DNA of 39,208 bases from MGIIb-P sp963934015 (GTDB lineage: Archaea; Thermoplasmatota; Poseidoniia; Poseidoniales; Thalassarchaeaceae). The stretch covers positions 1-39,208 of the forward strand of contig CAWVWT010000019.1 of assembly GCA_963934015.1 (NCBI GenBank), written 5' to 3'. Below, piece by piece: positions 1 to 8,163 of this stretch (within the stretch, counting starts at the first letter, position 1; every line of letters begins with the position of its first letter). The position numbers and the translations under genes were made by a program. The notes beneath the pieces are model-generated. The model searched no databases. It was not told the DNA's origin and was given only the letters and a program-made list of their open reading frames with translations.

Positions 1-55
1 AATAGAATGAAACCAATGCGGACCCCACTGTTTTATCGGGTTTGACTCAAGGGGT

Positions 56-96
56 ACCCATCCGAAGGACGTCACTCGCATGGGTTTCGGATGGGT
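56..96. repeat. 11-bp perfect inverted repeat upstream of the PIN-TPR gene
   Basis: The arms ACCCATCCGAA (56-66) and TTCGGATGGGT (86-96) are exact reverse complements separated by 19 bases. The left arm begins inside a GGGTACCC palindrome (52-59). The element lies just upstream of a TATA-like box and 50 bases before the next gene. It could be an operator (two half-sites about three helical turns apart, centre to centre) or a stem-loop at the 3' end of a gene outside the window. Nothing in the sequence decides between these. Confidence 0.6.
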
Positions 97-113
97 CTCT
101 GCGAATTGATGAA

Positions 114-122
114 AAATATATT
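114..122 (+). promoter_or_regulatory. TATA-like box, probable leaderless promoter of the PIN-TPR gene
   Basis: An AATATATTA stretch preceded by an A-run (BRE/TATA-like) is centred about 27 bases before the ATG at 146. In archaea transcription starts roughly 25-27 bases downstream of the TATA centre, so the transcript would begin at or next to the start codon. No Shine-Dalgarno sequence precedes the ATG, which agrees with a leaderless message. Confidence 0.5.
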
Positions 123-145
123 ATGGCGATTGGATATGGAATCGC

Positions 146-2044
146 ATGGCTCATGTTTGGGTGGTTGATTCCAATTGCTTCATTCACATCGGTTCCATGG
201 CCCCAGAAGGATTCATTGGTGATCTGAAAAATATTCTCGACACTCACTCAAATAATTTACATGTCACCCCAGGTGTACATGATGAGGTTCGTAATGTTAG
301 ATTCCAAAGATGGAATGGAAAGCCAAATCTTCTTGAGGAAATGAGCGAGATTCTGGTGACAATAAATGTTGAAGAAAATGAAATTCGCGCTCTTGCAGAA
401 AAAATCGGTGTAAAGGCATCTCCACAAGATGTCGATTTATCACTAATGGTTCTGGCTTCAAAGATGGTTGATGAAGGCCGCAAAGTGACTCTAGTTTCTG
501 ATGATTTCAAAATGACAACTACAGGTGATAAAGTCAACATGACCTTTGATACATGCCCACCTTCGACATTTTTACAACGATTGGCAAATTCTGGTTCTAA
601 AGGGCAACGAACTCGCTTGCGTAGTCTTTCTCGTCGTGTGCGTGCGGCAGAAATGAGATATGCAATTAGTCGCGCCGGACAGTACGACATTCAGGCAAAA
701 CTCACCTGGATGATTGACACGTTATTGTCGTCAAAAGTAGTTTTAGAAGATGATAATGAGGATCTATCAACTTCTGACGAACGAAAGATGGTTGCGGCAC
801 TCATTCGCTCTATCCGTGGTGAAAATGTCAAGAAATCAACTCTTAACAAACTCGGAAATTTACCAGAAATTTGTGCATCCGTTGCCCAATTAGACGAGCA
901 TCTCACGTCATTATCATCGGATGGGAGTTCAGATGATATTGGCCAAGAGTATGAGAATACTGCCACAATTCTAGCCGAAGTTTTGGAAATAACAGGATTC
1001 GCGTTGGCTCCATTGGATGAAGGAATGGCCGAACTTGCACATCGAGCCATGGCTGGAAGTCTCTACCGAATAGAATCAGCCCTCGGTGTTATGGCAAAAA
1101 TGTCAGGAGATATTAGTTTGGCTCGCTTACATCTTTCACGTGCCTTGCATTCAGCAACCCTCATCGATGATGTCGGGGCTGAAATGCGAGCAATGCACCA
1201 ATTGGGAATGCTGGCACTCGCTACAGATGATTGGAATCGTGCTGCAATATTGTTTGAGACTGCAGATCGCCAGTGTCAATTAATTGGCGGCAATAGAATA
1301 CAACATCTCGTTCTGTCTGGAATTTCACGTCAACTGAATAGTGATGAAGAACTTGCAGAATCCCACATGAAGTTTGCAGCAGCATTGGTTCAATCAAACA
1401 AGACAGAAGCAACTGATATTCTTACAAGTGTGGGAAATGGGTTGTTGGCAGTAGATTGCCCTGGCTTGGCAATTGAAGTGCTTGATGAGGCTATGGAATG
1501 TGCAATTGAAACAGGACTGAGTGACCGCCTCGAAATGTTGGCAGAACTTCTTCTGTTGGCAAATACCGCCATCAGTAATCGTGAACAGGCCAACTTCGAT
1601 GGTTTACGGCAATTGCTTGATGGGTTGAATGAAATCGATAATGCATCAAGTACCGAATTTTTGGCGAGAATTGCCGACATCGATCAGAAGGCAATGGAGT
1701 TGTCAAAGCCCTTGGATGAAACTTGGAGCGAATGGCAACCAGCAACTCGTCTGTTGCCCGATGGTTCACCTCTTACTGTTCTTCGAATCGATGAGGACGA
1801 TGCAGGACGTAATTTGGTTATTTCACACCACGCTGAATTAGGTGCCATTGGTTTGTGGCTACCAGAAGGCGGGATTCAAGCATCCCCTGGAAATCAAATT
1901 CAGATTCAGGATAGCCGTGTCAAGGTAGCTCCACCCACTGATATTCTTCGAGATGTTCACAACATACGTGGTGTTGTCGCCATCGAAGATGCTGCTGCAT
2001 TGTCATTCATTGTTCGAACAGATGAAATTCTGGATGACGACTAA
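146..2044 (+). CDS. PIN-domain ribonuclease-like protein with TPR-like helical region
   Basis: Residues 1-135 look like a PIN nuclease domain. The acidic residues expected for metal-dependent RNA cleavage are present: D8 in VVDSN, E47 in the GVHDEV segment, D95/D97 and D119/D120 in VSDD. Residues about 150-530 are mostly helical with TPR-like pairs (for example LARLHLSRALHSA and WNRAAILFETADRQ). The last 100 or so residues, after a WSEWQP segment, look beta-rich and end in an acidic tail. Known PIN domains are VapC toxins, Nob1 and RNA-decay enzymes; a 632-residue form with a repeat domain is not a simple VapC, and no antitoxin gene is visible. The target RNA is unknown. The ATG at 146 is supported by the TATA-like box upstream. 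The gene converges on the ATPase gene at 2058, leaving a 13-base gap that holds a palindrome. Confidence 0.75.
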   Translation: MAHVWVVDSNCFIHIGSMAPEGFIGDLKNILDTHSNNLHVTPGVHDEVRNVRFQRWNGKPNLLEEMSEILVTINVEENEIRALAEKIGVKASPQDVDLSLMVLASKMVDEGRKVTLVSDDFKMTTTGDKVNMTFDTCPPSTFLQRLANSGSKGQRTRLRSLSRRVRAAEMRYAISRAGQYDIQAKLTWMIDTLLSSKVVLEDDNEDLSTSDERKMVAALIRSIRGENVKKSTLNKLGNLPEICASVAQLDEHLTSLSSDGSSDDIGQEYENTATILAEVLEITGFALAPLDEGMAELAHRAMAGSLYRIESALGVMAKMSGDISLARLHLSRALHSATLIDDVGAEMRAMHQLGMLALATDDWNRAAILFETADRQCQLIGGNRIQHLVLSGISRQLNSDEELAESHMKFAAALVQSNKTEATDILTSVGNGLLAVDCPGLAIEVLDEAMECAIETGLSDRLEMLAELLLLANTAISNREQANFDGLRQLLDGLNEIDNASSTEFLARIADIDQKAMELSKPLDETWSEWQPATRLLPDGSPLTVLRIDEDDAGRNLVISHHAELGAIGLWLPEGGIQASPGNQIQIQDSRVKVAPPTDILRDVHNIRGVVAIEDAAALSFIVRTDEILDDD

Positions 2045-2047
2045 TTT

Positions 2048-2060
2048 TAGGGGTACCCTA
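2048..2060. repeat. short inverted repeat between convergent stops (GGGTACCC)
   Basis: TAGGG-GTA-CCCTA forms a 5-bp stem with a 3-base loop and contains the palindrome GGGTACCC (2051-2058). It fills the gap between two convergent genes and overlaps the stop codon of the minus-strand gene. The same 8-mer occurs at 52-59 and 38752-38759, also at gene boundaries. No T-run follows on either strand. Confidence 0.55.
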
Positions 2061-3629
2061 TGAAACGCGGGCGGCATCAAGTTTCTTTCGCCGCTCATCC
2101 TGTGGAATCCCCACTTCTCTGAGCAAACGCTCGCGAAGCGCTTCATGCAACCACATACCATCGGCCAACTCAAGCAAAAGCCCACGCTCTACCAAAGCGG
2201 GAGGAGGGTTACCATCATGTTCACAAGCCACTGCAAGTACATCCCAAGGGACGGGGCGATTAGAGACTGCGAGGGTCGCGAGTAATTCACGTTCATCCGC
2301 TGGCAACACATCTAGAATCTCTTCATCGAGAAAACGCAACCAATCTCCGTGGGTAACCTCGCCATACATTTCCATCAATTCGATAGCCAGTGGATGCCCT
2401 CCTGTAACTTTGTGAATCACAGGAGCCGAAGGCAAATTGCCTTCTTCTAGATCAGATACCCATGCATCAAGGTCCGCTATAGACAATCCAGCAAGTGCCA
2501 ATTCACTCACACGCTCCCGGGTATGGACATCACGTCGATCGTAGAATGTCAATGTGGTTCGGCTGATTAGGAGTAATTTGAGAGGTGATGAATCGGCTAC
2601 TTGGAGTAAAGCACCGAGAAGGTCAGCAGCCTCTCCTGAAATGTGGTGAACGTCATCGAGTACGAGAAGGAAGTAAGGTGGTGCTCCATGTTCACCATCT
2701 TCTGAAAATCTCTCGCGCAATACACTTGGGTCGGTTAGATACGAAAGCAACAATCGACGATAGGCATCAATATCCAGTTTCGCGCCAGGAGTAAGCGGTA
2801 ATGTTTCCATCAATTGGACGGGGTCATGTGCTGCGTCAATACCAACTCTGTGCAAAAGTGATGTTGCCAAACCAAGTGCAGTATCCCATGGTTGGCAAGG
2901 ATACCAGCAAATCGAAAGTTGTTCGCCGACATCTGTACGTTGACGCATCCAGTGAGCAGCAAGTGTGGATTTGCCGATGCCTGCAATTCCATGTATGAGC
3001 ATGCATGGCTGTTGGGAATTAATCCACGTTTCAAGTGCATCCAATTCGGATGATCTCCCATGAACTTCGCGTGTTTCAGGGGGTTCGGTGTGGTAGGTTG
3101 CATGTGCGCCGGCACCTAATTTCAAACGTCCAGGTGCTGGCTTGCCGTCATCGTCACGCTTCTGAATCATTCCAAATCGGATGTCACCAAAAGTGAGTAC
3201 ACCTTCGTGCTGAGCGTGCATCAACACCTGTAAGAGAGTCAGGTCTGCCGCTAAGCGAGCGCTAGCTTGGGCGGCCGTGACCTCTAACAATTGTCCATTT
3301 TCATCTCGGATCAATACTTGTGTGACACCCAAATAATTGCTTCGAGATTTGGCTTCGGCACGACCTGATTCTGTGAGTTGCCATGTTTTCTGTCGACGAC
3401 TTTCACCTCGGACGGTTCGGGTGTGCTCACTGACCCACTGATTGCGATGCATTGTACGCATAGATCGGCTGACGTTAGGCGGATGCAAGGCACAAGCTTC
3501 AGCGATACCTGGACGTGTTACTGCGACGCTGACCATGTAGAGGTCAGCTTGATCTTCTTGCTCAAGAAGATGTAGTAACAGCCTATCCTCGACCGCGATA
3601 TGAACCCGTAGGTCATTGCTCGGCATCAT
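2058..3629 (-). CDS. Winged-helix and NB-ARC/STAND-type ATPase
   Basis: The N-terminal 90 or so residues resemble a MarR-like winged helix (PNVSRSMRTMHRN recognition-helix region, then QLTESGRAEAK). The middle is a P-loop NTPase of STAND/NB-ARC style: Walker A GIAGIGKST near residue 215, Walker B LLVLDDVHHIS near 325, a LLLISRTT sensor strand, and GGHPLAIELM near 411 corresponding to the GLPL motif. The C-terminal 100 or so residues look like a winged helix (LHEALRERLLREVG). Unlike most STAND proteins it has no repeat sensor domain after the ATPase. The start is set at the tandem ATGs at 3629/3626 because GAGGGAGG lies just upstream; an upstream start would add 25 Arg/Ala-rich residues through a GC-rich palindrome. 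Likely a signal-responsive regulator; ligand and target are unknown. Confidence 0.75.
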   Translation of the reverse strand: MMPSNDLRVHIAVEDRLLLHLLEQEDQADLYMVSVAVTRPGIAEACALHPPNVSRSMRTMHRNQWVSEHTRTVRGESRRQKTWQLTESGRAEAKSRSNYLGVTQVLIRDENGQLLEVTAAQASARLAADLTLLQVLMHAQHEGVLTFGDIRFGMIQKRDDDGKPAPGRLKLGAGAHATYHTEPPETREVHGRSSELDALETWINSQQPCMLIHGIAGIGKSTLAAHWMRQRTDVGEQLSICWYPCQPWDTALGLATSLLHRVGIDAAHDPVQLMETLPLTPGAKLDIDAYRRLLLSYLTDPSVLRERFSEDGEHGAPPYFLLVLDDVHHISGEAADLLGALLQVADSSPLKLLLISRTTLTFYDRRDVHTRERVSELALAGLSIADLDAWVSDLEEGNLPSAPVIHKVTGGHPLAIELMEMYGEVTHGDWLRFLDEEILDVLPADERELLATLAVSNRPVPWDVLAVACEHDGNPPPALVERGLLLELADGMWLHEALRERLLREVGIPQDERRKKLDAARVS

Positions 3630-3681
3630 TCCTCCCTCAACCTCCCTGCTGTTGAACTTCTCGCCCAATAGAGTGTCTCGT

Positions 3682-3697
3682 GCGCGCGCTCGCGCGT
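3682..3697. repeat. alternating GC palindrome in a divergent intergenic region
   Basis: CGCGC (3683-3687) and GCGCG (3692-3696) pair around a 4-base loop inside an alternating purine-pyrimidine GCGCGCGCTCGCGCGT tract. It lies between the divergent ATPase and surface-protein genes. Besides forming a hairpin, such a tract can adopt Z-DNA under negative supercoiling. Confidence 0.45.
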
Positions 3698-3745
3698 GAT
3701 GCAAGTATACCGGAAGACCTTATTCATAGGAATCGAGCCGAGGCC

Positions 3746-6700
3746 ATGGCCTCAGAAGCTGGCAAACGAAAGTTGGCCTCCATGCGAGCCATTCTTCTTG
3801 CAATCCTGATGGTGACTGGAACATTGTTCGTTTCCAGTGCAATGGCAGATGATACGGATGGTGATGGAACTGATGATTCCACAGATGATTGTCCTGTTGC
3901 GGCTGGAAACAGTACACTTGATCGAACTGGTTGCCCGGACCGTGATGGCGATGGTACCAGTGATCTGAATGACCCTTGGGTGATGTCGACGGGGGGCTAT
4001 CTGCAGGATGCATACCAATCAAGTAGCGATGATTACATCATGGTTCGATTCAACTACGATGCTTCAGAATATGTAAGCGCTGAGAATTCAGGATGGGGGG
4101 GGAGTGGCTCTTCGGACATTCGAATCTGGGACACAGCAACTCGAACCAATCTCCGAACCATTCAGGTGAGCGATTCTGCAACGGATGTTGATTGGTCACC
4201 AGATGGTCTCCACGTTGCTGTATTGACAAGCGAAAATGAAGTACGAGTGTACGTTGCAAGCGATGGTTCGTTGTATGATACAATGGATGCCAATGGGGAA
4301 ACTGCGGGTGAATTGGAATACAGTCCAGATGGGATGATGATTGCAGTTACCGGATACCGTGATGGAAACAACGGTGATGGCCAGGTTGAAATTTTCGATT
4401 CCGACACAACTGGCTCATCTTACGGTGATGTGCTTCAAACACTGGAACCGGGGGGAGACAACCACTTCTACTCTGTCGATTGGAGCCCAGATGGGAATCG
4501 TCTGGTGATAGGTGGGTATGAGAAAATCTACATCTGGGATGTTGGTACATGGTCTGAGAATAGGACCATCTCCAATGCCTTCAGTACTTTGAATTCGGTT
4601 CACTATTCACCAGATGGGAACATGATCTCAGCATGTTCTGCATGGGGTGGAAGCAATGCTCGAGCCAGAGTCTACAATGCAATCACCGGCGCAGAAGTAT
4701 GGTCTTACACGACATCAACATCTTGCAACGATGCAGCTTGGTCACCCGACTCCTCTCAAGTAGCCTTCACGCACACATACTACCAAGCCGATGGGGCCAG
4801 TATCAACATCTTCTTCGCCACGACTGGTGTTCAACTCGACACGCTTTCTGCGCCACGGCCCGGTGGTTGTAGCGGTAGTGGGGGTAGCAACAATTGCGGG
4901 TCAATCTACGGAGTGGATTGGCACCCTGATGGAAATTACATCATTTCAGCCCAAGGCCGCAATGACGAGGGGCTCTACCATTGGATGGTCAATCCTGATA
5001 TGGACAATGATGGTTATCTGAATCCCGACGATGCCTTCCCCGAGGAACCCACACAATGGAATGACACTGATGGTGACAATTACGGTGACAATCCTGATCC
5101 TGCATTTGAACCTGATTCTTGCCCCAATGTGTTCGGGACCTCATACATGGATGTCTTTGGGTGCCCCGATTCTGATGGTGATGGATACTCTGATGATGGC
5201 GACCAATTCGATGATGATCCCTATCAGTGGGCTGACAATGATGGTGATGGATATCCATCCAATCCAAACGACCCTCGGGACCCGAACCCATATGGTGGAA
5301 TCGATCACTTTGACGAGAACCCGACACAATGGGATGACACCGATGGTGATGGCTATGGCGACAACTACGCCAACGCATCATGGACATCTATCCGTCCAGC
5401 AGAATGGCCAGGACAATTACTCACAATGACTCCAATTCAACTGGTTGATGTGGACACATTCCCTCTCAATCCTGAACAATGGAATGACACTGATGGAGAT
5501 TGGGTCGGCGATGAACCATTCACCACAGTTTCTGATGGCTGCCCACTCGCTTGGGGTAATTCGATATGGGATCGAATTGGTTGTCCTGATTCAGATGGTG
5601 ATGGATATTCCAACCCAGGCAACTCTGGACCAGGTGAGGGGCTGGCTAGTCCAGCAGGAGATGCGGATGCATTTGTCAATGATCCTACGCAATGGCACGA
5701 TTCAGATGGTGACGGCTTCGGTGATAACAAGTCAGGAAATATGGGTGATGAGTGCCCCGGAGATGCTGGCACAAGCCAGAAAGCAATCCAATGGAATGAA
5801 ATCAATCTGACCTATGACGATATCATTTGGTACGGCTGTGCTGACAATGATGGAGACGGGTATGCCAATTCTGGTGAAGCATTCCCAAACGATCCAACAC
5901 AGTATTCAGATCAAGATGGAGATGGTTTTGATCGCAACAATGCGGTATCTTCTTGTGGCGATAATCCAAATGGAAACAACCCTGATTTATTCCCTACCGA
6001 TGGTACACAATGTGGCGACCGAGACGGTGATGGATACGGCGACAATCCAAGTGGACCCAATGGTGACAGTTTTCCTGACGATCCCTCTCAGTGGTGGGAT
6101 ACCGATGGCGACACGTATGGCGATAATCCAAATGGAAACAATCCCGATATTTGCCCGCTAATGTATGGTACAACGAGTACAGAAGAAGCACGCGGTTGCC
6201 CAGATTCAGATAGTGATGGAACCCCAGATCCACAGGATGCATTCCCCGATGATCCGTTCAAAGATACTGATACAGATGGTGATGGATTTGGTGACAGAAT
6301 GGGTGAAACCCAAACAGATACTGAGGAAGATGATTGTCCCACATGGCCAGGTTCGTCCACTGAAGGCAATATCTACGGGTGCACGGATACAGATGGCGAC
6401 GGATGGGCGGACACCATCGATATCTTCCCAGATGATGGATCCCAGTGGAAGGATTCCGATGGCGATGGCTATGGTGACAATTACACTTACACGAACATGA
6501 CTGGTGACAAACTCATCGATGATTCTTATCGCTGGAACTGTGATACAGACCCTGGATTGATTCTATCCAGAACACAGAATGGTGATGCGTTCCCCGATGA
6601 GGTCACGCAGTGGAGTGACACTGATGGCGACGGATTTGGTGACAATTACAAGGACAATTCAACCGTAAGACTGGAATGCTGGCCTGGTGAAATGATTGAC

Positions 6701-7300
6701 AATGCTCGAAATTCGGATTCATTCCCATTGCGATTTACCCAGTCTAAAGATGCTGATCGAGATGGCTATGGAGACAATAGTAAAAGTGGCGATTATGAAC
6801 CAGATCTATGCAAGAGCGTGATGGGCTTTTCTTGGGAAGACAAGTATGGTTGCCCAGACAGTGATGAAGATGGGTGGTCGGATACTGCAGACGCGTGTCC
6901 TTACGATCCTGATATCCACCTCATCGGTCAAAAGTGTCTAATCACATCGTCAGATGCTGGCGATTCACAAGGTGAAGAAGAAGATTCGGCAATGATGATG
7001 TACATTATGGGTGGCGCCATTGCTCTGCTTTTGTCACTCATATTTGTCGCACTGGTAGCCAAGCAAATGGGAGCTCGAAAGCGACTCGGTGTAATTCGAG
7101 AAATGCAACAACAAGAAATGGCCTTTAACGATGAAGAACAAGAGCGCCGTCAGACATGGATTGAACATTATCTGTCGACGGGTGAAATCGAGAAGGCAAA
7201 GGAACTCGGTTACGTTGAGAAGGCCGACTGGCAGGTTCACATGGAACAAGAAGCTGAAGAAAATGCATCTCTGCCGAGTTTAGGAGATCTTCTAGATTAA
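3746..7300 (+). CDS. Membrane-anchored surface protein: beta-propeller plus thrombospondin type-3 calcium repeats
   Basis: A short Lys/Arg-containing N-region and hydrophobic stretch (RAILLAILMVTGTLFVSSAMA) form a signal peptide, followed by two DxDGDG repeats. About 380 residues of WD40-like blades follow (WSPDGLHVAV, YSPDGMMIAV, WSPDGNRLVIGG, YSPDGNMISA, WSPDSSQVAF, WHPDGNYII). Next come about 19 more DxDGDGxxD calcium-binding repeats, making about 21 by eye, many joined by an FPDDPxQWxDxDGDG linker. Cysteines recur near CPD and CPN segments. A single membrane helix (MMYIMGGAIALLLSLIFVAL) precedes a cytoplasmic tail of about 70 charged residues ending in LPSLGDLLD. The bulk is therefore outside the cell. 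ATG 3746 was chosen because it places a basic N-region before the signal helix; ATG 3782 is also possible. The stop overlaps the convergent hydrolase stop. Confidence 0.85.
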   Translation: MASEAGKRKLASMRAILLAILMVTGTLFVSSAMADDTDGDGTDDSTDDCPVAAGNSTLDRTGCPDRDGDGTSDLNDPWVMSTGGYLQDAYQSSSDDYIMVRFNYDASEYVSAENSGWGGSGSSDIRIWDTATRTNLRTIQVSDSATDVDWSPDGLHVAVLTSENEVRVYVASDGSLYDTMDANGETAGELEYSPDGMMIAVTGYRDGNNGDGQVEIFDSDTTGSSYGDVLQTLEPGGDNHFYSVDWSPDGNRLVIGGYEKIYIWDVGTWSENRTISNAFSTLNSVHYSPDGNMISACSAWGGSNARARVYNAITGAEVWSYTTSTSCNDAAWSPDSSQVAFTHTYYQADGASINIFFATTGVQLDTLSAPRPGGCSGSGGSNNCGSIYGVDWHPDGNYIISAQGRNDEGLYHWMVNPDMDNDGYLNPDDAFPEEPTQWNDTDGDNYGDNPDPAFEPDSCPNVFGTSYMDVFGCPDSDGDGYSDDGDQFDDDPYQWADNDGDGYPSNPNDPRDPNPYGGIDHFDENPTQWDDTDGDGYGDNYANASWTSIRPAEWPGQLLTMTPIQLVDVDTFPLNPEQWNDTDGDWVGDEPFTTVSDGCPLAWGNSIWDRIGCPDSDGDGYSNPGNSGPGEGLASPAGDADAFVNDPTQWHDSDGDGFGDNKSGNMGDECPGDAGTSQKAIQWNEINLTYDDIIWYGCADNDGDGYANSGEAFPNDPTQYSDQDGDGFDRNNAVSSCGDNPNGNNPDLFPTDGTQCGDRDGDGYGDNPSGPNGDSFPDDPSQWWDTDGDTYGDNPNGNNPDICPLMYGTTSTEEARGCPDSDSDGTPDPQDAFPDDPFKDTDTDGDGFGDRMGETQTDTEEDDCPTWPGSSTEGNIYGCTDTDGDGWADTIDIFPDDGSQWKDSDGDGYGDNYTYTNMTGDKLIDDSYRWNCDTDPGLILSRTQNGDAFPDEVTQWSDTDGDGFGDNYKDNSTVRLECWPGEMIDNARNSDSFPLRFTQSKDADRDGYGDNSKSGDYEPDLCKSVMGFSWEDKYGCPDSDEDGWSDTADACPYDPDIHLIGQKCLITSSDAGDSQGEEEDSAMMMYIMGGAIALLLSLIFVALVAKQMGARKRLGVIREMQQQEMAFNDEEQERRQTWIEHYLSTGEIEKAKELGYVEKADWQVHMEQEAEENASLPSLGDLLD

Positions 7301-8052
7301 GCGGATAATTCATCGTCGAATCGATTGAATGGTAACTCGCCGAATGTTTCGATATCTGGCGCATTAAGCGATAGATTATGTTCCAATACTTGCTCAATTG
7401 TGACCCAATCAGGAGTTGTCCCATCAATCCAATCATATCGGTGGCCTGGAATGAGGCGCCAGTCTCCGGGAAGGTTTTGTAAAACTGTTTTGGCCATGGC
7501 CAAACTTCTCCATTGTGCAGCAGGATCTGAACCAGGTAAATCAACTCGGCCTGAGCGCATTGTAAACAGTAAATCTCCTGCAACATAGACGCGGTGTCCA
7601 TGGAGGGTTACGTGGCCAGGGGAATGTCCAGGTGAATGAATGACTGCAAGTTTGATTGAACCATAATTCCACACGGTCACTTCGTTAGGTTCGTGGTCCC
7701 AAATGTGTGTAAAATCAGTTCTCCGAAAAATGATGCGCCCGAGGAGGCTGGGTGATACTGATTCTTCATGCCCCCATACTTCGATTTCTGGGTGGACTTT
7801 CCGAATAGCGTTGACACCGGCGGTGTGATCTTTGTGCGTATGTGTCAGAAGAATATGGGTTGGCTCCAAACCTTCGCTGTTTAGGGCCGTGAGCCAACTG
7901 TCTCCATCATAGGGGTCAACAACGGCAACCACACCATTTTCACGATCAATAAATGCGGTGTTCATATTCGCCCAAGGGCCCATTTGCGTCACCCATACCT
8001 CGATTCCATCGTCTCCTTTGGATACGTCGAATTCACCATTACCAAGGGCCAT
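7297..8052 (-). CDS. Metallo-beta-lactamase-fold hydrolase (glyoxalase II-like)
   Basis: The protein has the binuclear metal motif of the family: THTHKDH (HxHxDH), then the histidine of HSPGHSPGH, then the aspartate of YVAGDLLF and a late histidine in LIPGHRYDW. The preceding VVAVVDPYDG strand is also typical. At about 251 residues it is a single-domain hydrolase. Family members hydrolyse thioesters such as S-lactoylglutathione or related substrates; the real substrate cannot be read from sequence. The ATG at 8052 was chosen; a TTG at 8076 would add eight residues, and neither has a good ribosome-binding site. The gene is convergent with the surface protein (stops share TTAA at 7297-7300) and divergent from the membrane regulator at 8164. 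Confidence 0.85.
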   Translation of the reverse strand: MALGNGEFDVSKGDDGIEVWVTQMGPWANMNTAFIDRENGVVAVVDPYDGDSWLTALNSEGLEPTHILLTHTHKDHTAGVNAIRKVHPEIEVWGHEESVSPSLLGRIIFRRTDFTHIWDHEPNEVTVWNYGSIKLAVIHSPGHSPGHVTLHGHRVYVAGDLLFTMRSGRVDLPGSDPAAQWRSLAMAKTVLQNLPGDWRLIPGHRYDWIDGTTPDWVTIEQVLEHNLSLNAPDIETFGELPFNRFDDELSA

Positions 8053-8097
8053 GTTTACCCATCGAGTGACAGACAATCAATAGTTCGGTGTCTCATT

Positions 8098-8114
8098 CGC
8101 CCCCCTAGGGGGCG
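8098..8114. repeat. GC-rich hairpin in a divergent intergenic region
   Basis: CGCCCCC (8098-8104) and GGGGGCG (8108-8114) form a perfect 7-bp stem with a CTA loop. The core CCCCCTAGGGGG is also a perfect 12-bp DNA palindrome. It sits about midway between the hydrolase start (8052) and the regulator start (8164), so it is not a transcription terminator for either gene. Confidence 0.7.
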
Positions 8115-8163
8115 CCAATGGTTTCAAACGGGAGGACGATACTGACGATTTGAGGCGGAGCGC

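Noticed and set aside
146..2044. VapBC toxin-antitoxin module
   Set aside because: The PIN protein is far too long, and no small antitoxin gene lies next to it.
5000..6900. Possible tandem DNA repeat array or CRISPR
   Set aside because: The repeats encode DxDGDG motifs, differ at third codon positions and vary in spacing. There is no uniform repeat-spacer pattern, and no cas genes are present.
3746..7000. Many long antisense and alternative-frame ORFs across the surface-protein gene
   Set aside because: They arise from the repetitive GATGGTGATGG-type codons of the calcium repeats. Their translations are low-complexity His/Ser/Pro strings with no ribosome-binding sites.
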